From Paenibacillus senegalensis JC66 (GTDB lineage: Bacteria > Bacillota > Bacilli > Paenibacillales > NBRC-103111): a stretch of 64,000 bases of DNA. The notes beneath the pieces were generated by a model. It did not search any database and was not told the origin of the DNA. It was given only the letters and a program-made list of their open reading frames with translations. Below, in pieces: positions 17,041-24,677 of the stretch. The stretch lies in the NCBI RefSeq assembly GCF_000285515.1, contig NZ_HE610961.1, positions 49,863 to 113,862 on the forward strand. Direction: 5' to 3'. Numbering within the stretch: position 1 is the stretch's first letter; each line of letters begins with the position of its first letter. The position numbers and the translations under genes were made by a program.

Positions 17041-17853
17041 TTAAGGGAGAAAGCCCTCCTGACTAATCTTGATTTGTTCCTCGTCAAACCACTGCAAGAG
17101 CCGGTCCTTAACCAGCAAATAGGCTTGCGGATCATACCATCCATCTAACTCGTTAATCGAGTAATGCTGAGAGATGCCAAGCTGTTCAGTACGCCGCCCC
17201 TTGCTTCCATCTCCCATAAAGTAGTCATCGATACATACCCGGTCCACTGCTTTTTTCAACAGCCGTGGAAAATCCTCACTAGAAGGCAGCACAGGAGCAA
17301 TCGCAGCCTGTGTTCTTACACCGGCGGTCTTCAGTTCAGATAGTGCCTTGAGCCGCGCTTGAATCGGCGGGGCGGAAGGGGTAAACAAGCGGCGAATGTG
17401 GTCCAAGTCCGTTTCTACCGTCATGCTCACCCGCACACGCTCACCTAAACGGAGGAATAAATCCGTATCTCTCGTCACAAGCGGACTTCGGGTTTGGACG
17501 AGCACGAAGTCCGGCGGCACTTCCACCATCGCTTCCAGCAAACCGCGGGTAACCTGCTCCTTATACTCCACGGGCTGATAAGGATCCGTGCTGGAAGACA
17601 TAAACAATGTGACCGGCCCTTTGGTTTTAGCCCGCCGTAATTCCTTCACCAGCTGTTCCTTGGCTCCCGTTTTGACGTCAACCCAGGTACCCCAGGAATC
17701 CTTGCGGAACAAGGCGACAGGCATTCTGCGCACGTAGCAGTAGCTGCAGGCGAAGGAGCATCCTGCGTAGGGGTTAAGCGTATGCGTATAGCCATTCAAA
17801 AAGCCGCTGCCCGGATTAAGCAGTTTTTTGGAAACTTTATGCTGTACGTTCAT
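17041..17853 (-). CDS. SplB-like radical SAM protein (Rv2578c type)
   Basis: 270 residues of the COG1533 group. The SAM-cluster motif is CSFACSYCYVRRMPV with cysteines about 32, 36 and 39. Family features follow: LFMSSSTDPYQPVE, FVLVQTRSPLVTRD and RVRVSMTVETD. Spore photoproduct lyase is the best-known relative, but this short form lacks its extra C-terminal part with the catalytic cysteine, so it is better called a radical SAM protein of unknown substrate. The start ATG 17853 follows AGGAGGTGAGCGG. The gene stands alone, with its stop against the terminator of the phosphoesterase. Confidence 0.87.
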   Translation of the reverse strand: MNVQHKVSKKLLNPGSGFLNGYTHTLNPYAGCSFACSYCYVRRMPVALFRKDSWGTWVDVKTGAKEQLVKELRRAKTKGPVTLFMSSSTDPYQPVEYKEQVTRGLLEAMVEVPPDFVLVQTRSPLVTRDTDLFLRLGERVRVSMTVETDLDHIRRLFTPSAPPIQARLKALSELKTAGVRTQAAIAPVLPSSEDFPRLLKKAVDRVCIDDYFMGDGSKGRRTEQLGISQHYSINELDGWYDPQAYLLVKDRLLQWFDEEQIKISQEGFLP

Positions 17854-17854
17854 C

Positions 17855-18170
17855 CGCTCACCTCCTGATATTAATTGATCATACCATGAAAAACGCTATG
17901 CCGCTCGGTCTATAACCATGACCATAACCATAAGCATAACCAGGCAGCGTTCAAAACGCAAAATGCTGGTCCCGTGTCCCCCCGCATTTGTACGTTTAAT
18001 CGTTCAAAACTCGGACCGATGCACCTCAATTACGCGCGTTTGCGCCCTAGCCCCCCTTAAATCCGAAGTTTCGCGCACCAAAAACGCAGGCAGCAGGCTC
18101 CGCGCCCCCCCGCAAACCTCGGCTATTTCCATGCTGGGTGCTGCGGCGGCGGCGGTTCTATGAGTTTTTC
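17855..18170. repeat. Hexamer tract and a third, degenerate copy of the palindromic repeat region
   Basis: At 17911-17943 ATAACC-type hexamers repeat. From about 17985 (GCATTTGTACG, then a damaged TCGTTCAAA half) to about 18160 (AACGCAGGC ... CTCGGCTATTTCCATGCTGG) the sequence resembles a decayed single unit plus flank of the array at 18985-19335, in the same orientation. Confidence 0.5.
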
Positions 18171-18223
18171 GCATACTCCGCCTCTCCACGGACCCGTTTG
18201 CCACAGCATGGCCAAACAACAAA

Positions 18224-18257
18224 CAACCGTAAGAGCGAATGTATCGCCTTACGGTTG
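18224..18257 (-). terminator. Rho-independent terminator of the 54-residue gene
   Basis: CAACCGTAAG and CTTACGGTTG form a 10-bp stem with an inner GCGA/TCGC pair. On the minus strand it is followed by TTTGTTTGTTG and lies 26 bp past the stop of the small gene. Confidence 0.75.
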
Positions 18258-18282
18258 CAGTTAAACAAAGACACTCAGCAGG

Positions 18283-18447
18283 CTACAGTGCTTTCGTCAG
18301 CACTGCCTGAGCATTATGATGATCTGCTTTGCTAAGCAATCTTCTTCTCATGCCGTCATCCAGGCAGTTATTATAAAGCAACATATGATAGTGAAACCAG
18401 AAGTGATGCCATCTGTTTCGCACCTTCATGATCAGGGGCCGTTTCAT
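18283..18447 (-). CDS. Small aromatic/His-rich protein, 54 residues
   Basis: Too short for standard gene calls, yet it has a textbook AAGGAGGAGACAGA before ATG 18447 and its own terminator at 18224-18257. The sequence starts MKRPLIMKVRNRWHHFWFHY, continues HMLLYNNCLDDGMRRRLLSK and ends ADHHNAQAVLTKAL. It is basic with an aromatic, His-rich middle and looks like two amphipathic helices. There is no signal peptide or clear membrane segment. I do not recognise the family; small proteins of this kind in spore formers include kinase inhibitors and spore components, but nothing here decides it. Confidence 0.75.
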   Translation of the reverse strand: MKRPLIMKVRNRWHHFWFHYHMLLYNNCLDDGMRRRLLSKADHHNAQAVLTKAL

Positions 18448-18647
18448 TCTGTCTCCTCCTTGTGCACGTCTTTGGCAAGTTATTAGTCTCCATCTACGCT
18501 GGTAACCAAAGTGTTTATTACTGGAAAGCAACGATTAACTAACGTTAACTTTTTTATATATACTATTGTCGGCTTTTGTTCTTCGAATGAACATAGGAAA
18601 ATCCTACTATTTGTATTATATTCCACTAGTTCAAGTTACTCGGAAGG

Positions 18648-18770
18648 TCATTTGAATACCAGGAACAGATCATGAAGAATTTGCATCCAGCCAATTATAG
18701 ACATCCACAAAGGGATACTGATCAGCACGCCCCAAAACAGTCCAGTTAGTCCACTGCTTTCCTTTTGCAC
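18648..18770 (-). CDS. Possible 40-residue membrane peptide
   Basis: GTG 18770 with AGGGGGAAG nine bases upstream opens a frame that reads (M)QKESSGLTGLFWGVLISI, then PLWMSIIGWMQILHDLFLVFK and a TGA. A single hydrophobic segment with Gly and Trp fills positions 8-29. No homologue recognised. The ribosome binding site and composition support it, but at 40 codons chance cannot be ruled out. Confidence 0.45.
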   Translation of the reverse strand: MQKESSGLTGLFWGVLISIPLWMSIIGWMQILHDLFLVFK

Positions 18771-18984
18771 GGGTTTCTTCCCCCTGTCGTTGTTTGGCGT
18801 TCGTTAGCTTTTTAGAGCCGTCTGCAATCGTCGCTTGCTTAGCTTTAACGAACGCTTACTAGCAGTATGGACAAACCCCGCATTAGATATGATCTTTTTT
18901 GAAAATTACGATACTTTCTGTGAAATAACCCCAGCGTAAACTCCCGCATGGTGAGCAATCTCGGGTAATCGGAGTAATCGGCCT

Positions 18985-19335
18985 TAATCACATGCTACGA
19001 CATTTCGTATGAAACACTGGCTGCAGCTCCTTAATAGCTTAAAGCCCTGCATTTGTACGATTTGTCATACAAATCTCGGGCAATCGCCCTTCAATCTCCT
19101 GCATTTGTACGATTTGTCATACAAATCTTGGGTAATCGCCCTTCAATGCCCTGTATTTGTACGACGTTTCATACAAATCTCCGGTAATCACACTTCAACC
19201 GCATGAATTTGTACGACATATCGTACAAAACGCAGGCCACAAGCTCGCGCAGCCGGCGAACCCCGCCAACCTTGCTATTTTCATGCTGGAATTGTGCCAG
19301 AACTGGAGAAGACATGACTGCTTTCCTTCCAATTA
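18985..19335. repeat. 52-bp palindromic tandem repeat array, copy 2 (inverted)
   Basis: Reverse complement of the array at 820-1155. Palindromes of the form ATTTGTACGA-N4-TCATACAAAT lie at 19051-19074, 19103-19126, 19155-19178 and 19207-19230, exactly 52 bp apart, with a decayed fifth at about 18993-19014. The flank CCGCCAACCTTGCTATTTTC at 19263-19282 matches the flank of copy 1 almost base for base. Confidence 0.85.
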
Positions 19336-19366
19336 CCCTAGCTGCCTAAATTCCTGATCTAGGTTG

Positions 19367-19405
19367 TCTTAAAAGCCGTGCAGGCTCTCAGGACTCACAC
19401 GGCTC
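19367..19405 (-). terminator. Possible terminator hairpin
   Basis: AGCCGTG and CACGGCT form a 7-bp stem with an 18-base loop; on the minus strand TTTT follows. It could end the transcript of the AraC-type gene at 19814, 400 bp upstream, but it is isolated. Confidence 0.35.
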
Positions 19406-19427
19406 TTATTCTTACTCTCATAATCCC

Positions 19428-19643
19428 CCTTTGCAGCTGTACATCAATCGGTACTCTGCGCGGAGCCCCGGCAACCTACGCCCCCTACGCCTCTACTTCT
19501 CTATTCCTCTACTCATCTACATTCCTGGGTCTCTCGCCCTACGCAGCGGCCCCTTAACCGACTCCCCACTCTTCTAATTCTGTACCATCACGGACCTCTC
19601 TGCTCCACGCTCCTTTGCAGCGGTACATCAATCGGTACTCTGC
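19428..19643. repeat. Direct repeat pair, 32 bp
   Basis: CCTTTGCAGCKGTACATCAATCGGTACTCTGC is present at 19428-19459 and again at 19612-19643 with one difference. The surrounding 19336-19813 is C/T-rich and shows no gene. The central GTAC...GTAC is itself a short inverted repeat. Confidence 0.75.
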
Positions 19644-19813
19644 CTCAGACTGTCGATATCTATGCATTGGTCCTTGGGCTTTCCGCGCTTTCGCACTTTA
19701 CCTCAGACTGCCAGCCCTCTGCATCCGCGTCTCTGCTCTTGCAGCTTGAGCAGCAGTCAATTTTGCGGCAGGCAGCCTGGCATCAAGCAATCTGGCAGCA
19801 GACCGTCTGGCAA

Positions 19814-22042
19814 TCAGGATTGACGCTTACGTGGAGCCGATGAAGCATTCAGCTTCTGATACTGCTTGGGTGTAAGTCCATAGCGCTCCTTGAACAGGCG
19901 GATAAAATGATGGGTCGAATTATAGCCCAGCTGGCTGGAAATTTCCTGCACGGAAAGCTTCTGCTCGAGCAAAAGCTCCTCTGCCTTCTGCAGCTTTCTG
20001 CCCGTCACATAGTCAGTGAAGGTCATCCCCATCATCGCCTTGAACAGCTTGCTCAAATAATTAGGATTGACTTGAACATGCTCAGCCAGGCGTTCCAGGG
20101 ACAGGGTGTGGTCCAGATTGTCCTCAATAAACTGCCGCAGTTTGGTTTCCATATCTTTTTCCCCGGTCTGCCGTTTGGCGCTCAGGTGATCCAGTGCCGC
20201 CCTAAGGGTGTCTCCGAACCATTGGACGAACTCGTCAAGCGACTCCAGTTCATGTCCGTATTCCCGGATATCGTAGCCCAGCAGCTGTTTGGCAGACAGG
20301 CCTAATGTTTTCCAGGCGCGGTTCATCTCCTGCACAACCTCCTGCACAGCTCTCCGGCAGGCTTCTACTGTATATCCGCCCGTCCTCATTTCTGCGGCAA
20401 GCTCGCTAGCTGCCTGCAAATACCTCTGGCTGTTTCCCGAACGGATGGCAGCCTCCATATCCGTCAAAAGCTTAGGCAGCCGGATGTCTCCTGCCCGCGA
20501 TTCACTTAACAGATCCTCCGCCAAGTACAGACGTTTCTCGAATACAAAAGCGTAATCCAGGCTCTCCAATGCTTCCCTATAGGATACAGCCAGTTTGGCT
20601 GGCCCTAATGTATAGACACGTCCCAGCGCCAAACGGTAGTTTCCGGCAAGCAAGGCGTCTGCTTTTCTCAGGAACTCGTCAAGCACCTGGCGCAAGCTGC
20701 TGCCCTGCAGCAGGATCATGCCCGAGAGGCGGGTCTCCTCTTCTTTAATAGCATGAATCCGGCACCCTTGAGCCAGCTGGTCCAGCTCCTCCAGCAGATG
20801 ATACAAGCGCAATTGCTGCCGGGTATGCTGGGCGGATGAACGGTCGGCCAACTCGAGTATAAAACTCACGCCCTTTTCCCCGCTGAAATCCATATCGAGC
20901 AGTTGAATATTATCGGCAAACGTGTCTTGATCGACTCTGCCTTCCATCAGCCGCGACAGGAAAGAGTGGCGAAGGACGGGTTTGTTTTTGTCCAGCTTCA
21001 CCTTAAGCTCATCGATCTCCGTAGAATATTGCCGGAACAAGCTGCCAATCGGCTTATGCGCTTTCCGCGTCAGGAGGATGCCGAACGCAAGGTTAACGAG
21101 CAGCAGCACAGCCCCGATTAACAGAAGAAGCTTGCGCAGCTCATAAGATTGTCTGTAATAATCCTCTGCAGATGCAATTGAGATGTAAATCCATGGATTG
21201 TAGTTGGAGCTCGCGAACGACACGACGCTTTTCTTGCCATTGATATGGGCCTGGAACATCCCGTCCTCGGCCCCCGGTCTCAGCAGAGTCTGTTGAAACT
21301 CCTGCTCCTCTGCCTCGTTACTGAATTCCAGAGCACCCAGGGAATCAGTCAGCAGCTGCCCGTCTTCAGTCGCAATAATCAGCTGGCGTCCCTCGGCAAA
21401 CGGCAATTGGCGGATAAATTGATTAATAGCCGGCTCGCTCAGATTAACGGCTACAATCCCCTGCTTGCCTCCCGGTCTAGGAAAATAAGGAATGGAACGG
21501 ATATACGTAATGATCGGCCGCTCATCTCCATCACGCGTAGACAGCCAGCGAATAATTTCATCGTTCTCATCAAAGGAAGGGAACCATTCCGCGCGATGCC
21601 CCAGCTCGCAGTCATCATTCGGCAGGAAGCATACTTTGGTATTGAAAAAGATGAGCTTGCTTTCCCGATAGTAAATATCAATCGAATCTACATAAGGCAA
21701 ACTGTGCTCCAAAATGCCTATCGCCCGGGAGACTCCCAGAATGCGGGCAGAATCCCGGCTGATGTCGTTGGATAATGGAAAAGTCAATTCTTCATTCCCC
21801 GAAATCGAGGACAGATAACGGTTTGGCAGCTCAACTGCATCCTTAAGCACCTCTTCATCTATCGAACTGCGCAGCTGCGTAACCGCTTGCATATTGAGTC
21901 GTTGAAGCTGCTCGTTGTAGCCGGAATTGAAAAACTGAAAATAAACCACGGATGGGATGACCGTTATAAGCAGAACAAGAATCAGGTTGAATACTAGCAA
22001 ACGAATATACAGCGAATCCCTTTTTCCTGCTCTCCCCCTCAT
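19814..22042 (-). CDS. Membrane-anchored AraC-family transcriptional regulator
   Basis: 742 residues from ATG 22042 (AAGGAG 11 bases upstream); a longer TTG start at 22102 would add an extremely Lys/Arg-rich 20 residues. Membrane segment 1 is about 12-34, an extracellular Cache-like sensor spans about 35-285, and segment 2 is about 290-315. A long cytosolic linker leads to an AraC DNA-binding domain in the last 100 residues: two helix-turn-helices (LSLERLAEHVQVNPNYLSKL; LSVQEISSQLGYNSTHHFIR) and the family ending YGLTPKQYQKL. It is divergent from the LplB-YtcP-binding protein operon, which it probably controls in response to an extracellular sugar. Confidence 0.9.
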   Translation of the reverse strand: MRGRAGKRDSLYIRLLVFNLILVLLITVIPSVVYFQFFNSGYNEQLQRLNMQAVTQLRSSIDEEVLKDAVELPNRYLSSISGNEELTFPLSNDISRDSARILGVSRAIGILEHSLPYVDSIDIYYRESKLIFFNTKVCFLPNDDCELGHRAEWFPSFDENDEIIRWLSTRDGDERPIITYIRSIPYFPRPGGKQGIVAVNLSEPAINQFIRQLPFAEGRQLIIATEDGQLLTDSLGALEFSNEAEEQEFQQTLLRPGAEDGMFQAHINGKKSVVSFASSNYNPWIYISIASAEDYYRQSYELRKLLLLIGAVLLLVNLAFGILLTRKAHKPIGSLFRQYSTEIDELKVKLDKNKPVLRHSFLSRLMEGRVDQDTFADNIQLLDMDFSGEKGVSFILELADRSSAQHTRQQLRLYHLLEELDQLAQGCRIHAIKEEETRLSGMILLQGSSLRQVLDEFLRKADALLAGNYRLALGRVYTLGPAKLAVSYREALESLDYAFVFEKRLYLAEDLLSESRAGDIRLPKLLTDMEAAIRSGNSQRYLQAASELAAEMRTGGYTVEACRRAVQEVVQEMNRAWKTLGLSAKQLLGYDIREYGHELESLDEFVQWFGDTLRAALDHLSAKRQTGEKDMETKLRQFIEDNLDHTLSLERLAEHVQVNPNYLSKLFKAMMGMTFTDYVTGRKLQKAEELLLEQKLSVQEISSQLGYNSTHHFIRLFKERYGLTPKQYQKLNASSAPRKRQS

Positions 22043-22667
22043 GCGGTTCTTCGCTCCTTTTCCCCTTTTTCCATTTCTTTTCTTTTTAGTAAACCGTATC
22101 AATCCTCATTCTGACAAGCTTTTTTCACAATAATGTTATTTTGCATGATAGTGGTATTTAGGTAGTATTTGATCGGTATTTCGAGTTAGTTCGGTGGCGA
22201 TTAGGTGGACATTTTCGGGGATAGTTCGGGGATAGTTCGGGGATAGTTCCGTGGTGCTTCGGCGGACAATTTCGGTGGTAGTTCGGGGATAGTTCCGTAG
22301 TGCTTCGGCGGAGCATTTCGTGGGATTTGCCATACGTTTTCAGTCCTTTTTCCAGCCCATTACTAAAAAATGATACGATCTCACGATTTTGCTAATTGTG
22401 ATATTCCGGGTTCCCATGTAACATCAAGGGCAGCGATGAAAGCGCAATCAAGGGTGCAAGCAATTACTCACAATTGGGCTGGCCGATGAAAACGAAGAGG
22501 CCCACATTTGTGGCTTATCCATGAAAACCAAGAGACAGTATAGACGTGCCAGACCGGGACTCATAGCGATTAAGCCAGAGGCAGAATAAGAGAATTGCGA
22601 GTACATGGAATTTGAAAAGCTCCCTTGAGTAAGCCGGCACTGTTTGCAGCAGAAATGGAGGAATGAC
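22043..22667. repeat. Regulatory space with 11-bp GTTCGGGGATA repeats
   Basis: The divergent control region between the AraC sensor and the permease operon. At 22211-22250 GTTCGGGGATA repeats four times, and the composite GTTCCGTRGTGCTTCGGCGGA occurs at 22246 and 22291. A CcpA-like site lies at 22437-22450. At 22486-22540 ATGAAAACSAAGAGRC occurs twice. Open frames here are spurious. Confidence 0.6.
22437..22450 (+). promoter_or_regulatory. Possible cre (CcpA) site
   Basis: TGAAAGCGCAATCA matches the catabolite-responsive consensus TGWNANCGNTNWCA with one mismatch and lies 218 bp before the permease start. Pattern match only. Confidence 0.4.
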
Positions 22668-23618
22668 ATGCAGGGAACCGCCAGAAACACCCGCAAACCG
22701 AAGCTAAGCAACCAGCCATCTGTTTTTAAACGCTATGCAGCGAACAAGTATTACTTCATTATGCTGCTGCCAGTACTGATCTATTACCTTATTTTTCATT
22801 ACGGACCTATGTATGGGGTCATTATCGCTTTTCAGGACTATAAGTTTTTAAGGGGCGTATCCGGCAGTGAATGGGTCGGCCTCGACAACTTCCGCGAGCT
22901 TTTCGCCGGCTCCTATTTTTTAACCGTCCTGCGCAATACGCTTATCATTAACTTTTATAAATTGGTATTCGGCTTTCCGGTTCCGATTATTCTTGCCTTG
23001 ATGCTCAATGAAGTGATGAGGCCGGTATTTAAAAAGGTCGTGCAGACCATCAGCTATATGCCGCATTTTTTATCCTGGATCGTCCTCTCCGGTCTGATTA
23101 TCGAGTTTTTGTCTCCAAGCCGGGGGCCCATTAACATTTTGCTCGATATGATGGGGATTGCGCCTGTTTATTTTATAACCGATGAACGGTGGTTCCGCTT
23201 TATTCTTGTCGTCTCGGACATCTGGAGAAGTGCCGGATTTACGACCATCATCTACCTGGCGGCCATTGCCGGAATTAATACCGAGATGTATGAAGCGGCC
23301 GAAATGGACGGCATCAGCCGGTTTAAAAAAATCATTTATATCACGCTGCCCTCGATGGCTCCCGTTATTGTCATCATGCTGATTCTGAATGCCGGATCAA
23401 TTATCAATGACGACTTCGAGCAGATTTACAACTTGCTTAATGTAACGGTCATGAATGTTGGTGATGTGCTGTCGACTTACACCTACACGGAGGGCTTGAC
23501 CCGCATGAATTACAGCTATGCCGCAGCCGTTGGTCTTTTCAAAAATGTAATTGCACTCATTCTGGTGCTGACCGCCAATTATTTTGCCCGTAAGTTCAGT
23601 GATGAAGCGATTTTTTAA
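22668..23618 (+). CDS. LplB-type sugar ABC transporter permease
   Basis: 316 residues, from ATG 22668 with GGAGGAATGAC upstream (an in-frame TTG at 22644 is unlikely). A short basic N-terminus is followed by about six membrane segments starting at YYFIMLLPVLIYYLIFHYGP. The cytosolic EAA loop is MYEAAEMDGISRFKKIIYIT, which docks to the ATPase. LplB-like family marks are FHYGPMYGVIIAFQDYK near the start and GDVLSTYTYTEGL near the end. It works with the next two genes as a CUT1-type importer of an oligosaccharide. No ATPase gene is present; such systems commonly share an MsmK-like ATPase encoded elsewhere. Confidence 0.92.
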   Translation: MQGTARNTRKPKLSNQPSVFKRYAANKYYFIMLLPVLIYYLIFHYGPMYGVIIAFQDYKFLRGVSGSEWVGLDNFRELFAGSYFLTVLRNTLIINFYKLVFGFPVPIILALMLNEVMRPVFKKVVQTISYMPHFLSWIVLSGLIIEFLSPSRGPINILLDMMGIAPVYFITDERWFRFILVVSDIWRSAGFTTIIYLAAIAGINTEMYEAAEMDGISRFKKIIYITLPSMAPVIVIMLILNAGSIINDDFEQIYNLLNVTVMNVGDVLSTYTYTEGLTRMNYSYAAAVGLFKNVIALILVLTANYFARKFSDEAIF

Positions 23619-23660
23619 GGCGGATTCGCACTCCAAACCATCAGAGGGGGAGCCTGTCCC

Positions 23661-24533
23661 ATGAAATACAAAATGTCGTTCACCGATCGGCTGCTGATGC
23701 TGGTCATTTATACTGCTTTGACCTGCCTGGCTGTTTTTACGCTGCTGCCCTTAATGCAGGTGCTTACGATCTCTGTCAGCCCGCCCGAGGTTGTAAACCG
23801 TTTTGGCTTCCATCTGATCCCGGCCACCTTTGATTTCAGCGGATATGAACGCGTGCTGAGCCATTCCCTTCTGTGGACGGCTTACGGCAACACGATCCTG
23901 CGCACCTTACTGGGTACGGCTATAACGCTTCTGCTGACTTTTTTCGGTGCCTATCCGTTGTCTAAAAAAACACTGCCTCACCGCACCTTTTGGACGGGGT
24001 TCATACTGCTCACGATGTTTTTCTCCGGGGGAATGATTCCGTCCTATCTGCTGGTCAAAAATTTGGGGCTGATGAATTCCATCTGGGCGCTTGTGCTGCC
24101 TGGCGCCGTCAGTGCGTTCCTGCTTCTGATTGTCCGCAACTTTGTTTCCGGCCTGCCGGAAAGCCTGGAAGAAGCAGCCAAAATCGATGGCGCTCACGAA
24201 ATCACCATTCTCTTCCGCGTTGTGCTCCCGCTTTCTCTGCCGATTATCGCTACAGTCGGGCTGTATACAGCCGTCTACCATTGGAATGCTTGGTTTGACA
24301 GCATGATTTACATCCAGACAGAAAGCAAGCAGGTGCTTCAGATTATATTGCGGAGAATTTTGCTGGAGGGCCAGGATTCCATGATGGAAACTGCCGGAGA
24401 CCAGACCTATGTCAGCAGTGAAGCTATGAAAATGGCGATGCTGGTCGTAGCCATCCTGCCGATTATTTGCGTCTACCCTTTCCTGCAAAAGTACTTCATC
24501 AAAGGCTCTCTGGTAGGCTCGGTAAAAGGATAA
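23661..24533 (+). CDS. YtcP-type sugar ABC transporter permease
   Basis: 290 residues, partner of the LplB-like permease 42 bp upstream, with GAGGGGGAGCCTGTCCC before ATG 23661. Six membrane segments are visible, beginning at LLMLVIYTALTCLAVFTLLP. The EAA motif is EEAAKIDGAHEITILFRVVL. The family-typical ending is YPFLQKYFIKGSLVGSVKG. It belongs to the carbohydrate CUT1 group whose binding proteins are LplA-like. Confidence 0.93.
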   Translation: MKYKMSFTDRLLMLVIYTALTCLAVFTLLPLMQVLTISVSPPEVVNRFGFHLIPATFDFSGYERVLSHSLLWTAYGNTILRTLLGTAITLLLTFFGAYPLSKKTLPHRTFWTGFILLTMFFSGGMIPSYLLVKNLGLMNSIWALVLPGAVSAFLLLIVRNFVSGLPESLEEAAKIDGAHEITILFRVVLPLSLPIIATVGLYTAVYHWNAWFDSMIYIQTESKQVLQIILRRILLEGQDSMMETAGDQTYVSSEAMKMAMLVVAILPIICVYPFLQKYFIKGSLVGSVKG

Positions 24534-24554
24534 GAGAAGAGGCAGTCTCTTTGC

Positions 24555-24614
24555 CAGCCAGATGCAAAAACCTATATGACGCAGCTCTTGTCAGCCAGAT
24601 GCAAAAACCTATAT
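24555..24614 (+). repeat. Direct repeat between permease and binding protein genes
   Basis: CAGCCAGATGCAAAAACCTATAT occurs at 24555-24577 and, without change, at 24592-24614, 37 bp apart. It lies in the mRNA spacer upstream of the binding protein ribosome binding site. Confidence 0.8.
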
Positions 24615-24677
24615 CACGGTTGCACTCCGGTGAAATATCGGATCAACATACATTATTATTTAAGGGGGAACAAACGC

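Noticed and set aside
17041-17853. True spore photoproduct lyase
   Set aside because: Shorter than SplB and without its C-terminal catalytic part; kept as a radical SAM relative.
22136-22333. Minus-strand ORF with a repeated NYPRT motif
   Set aside because: The motif reflects the 11-bp DNA repeat; there is no ribosome binding site.
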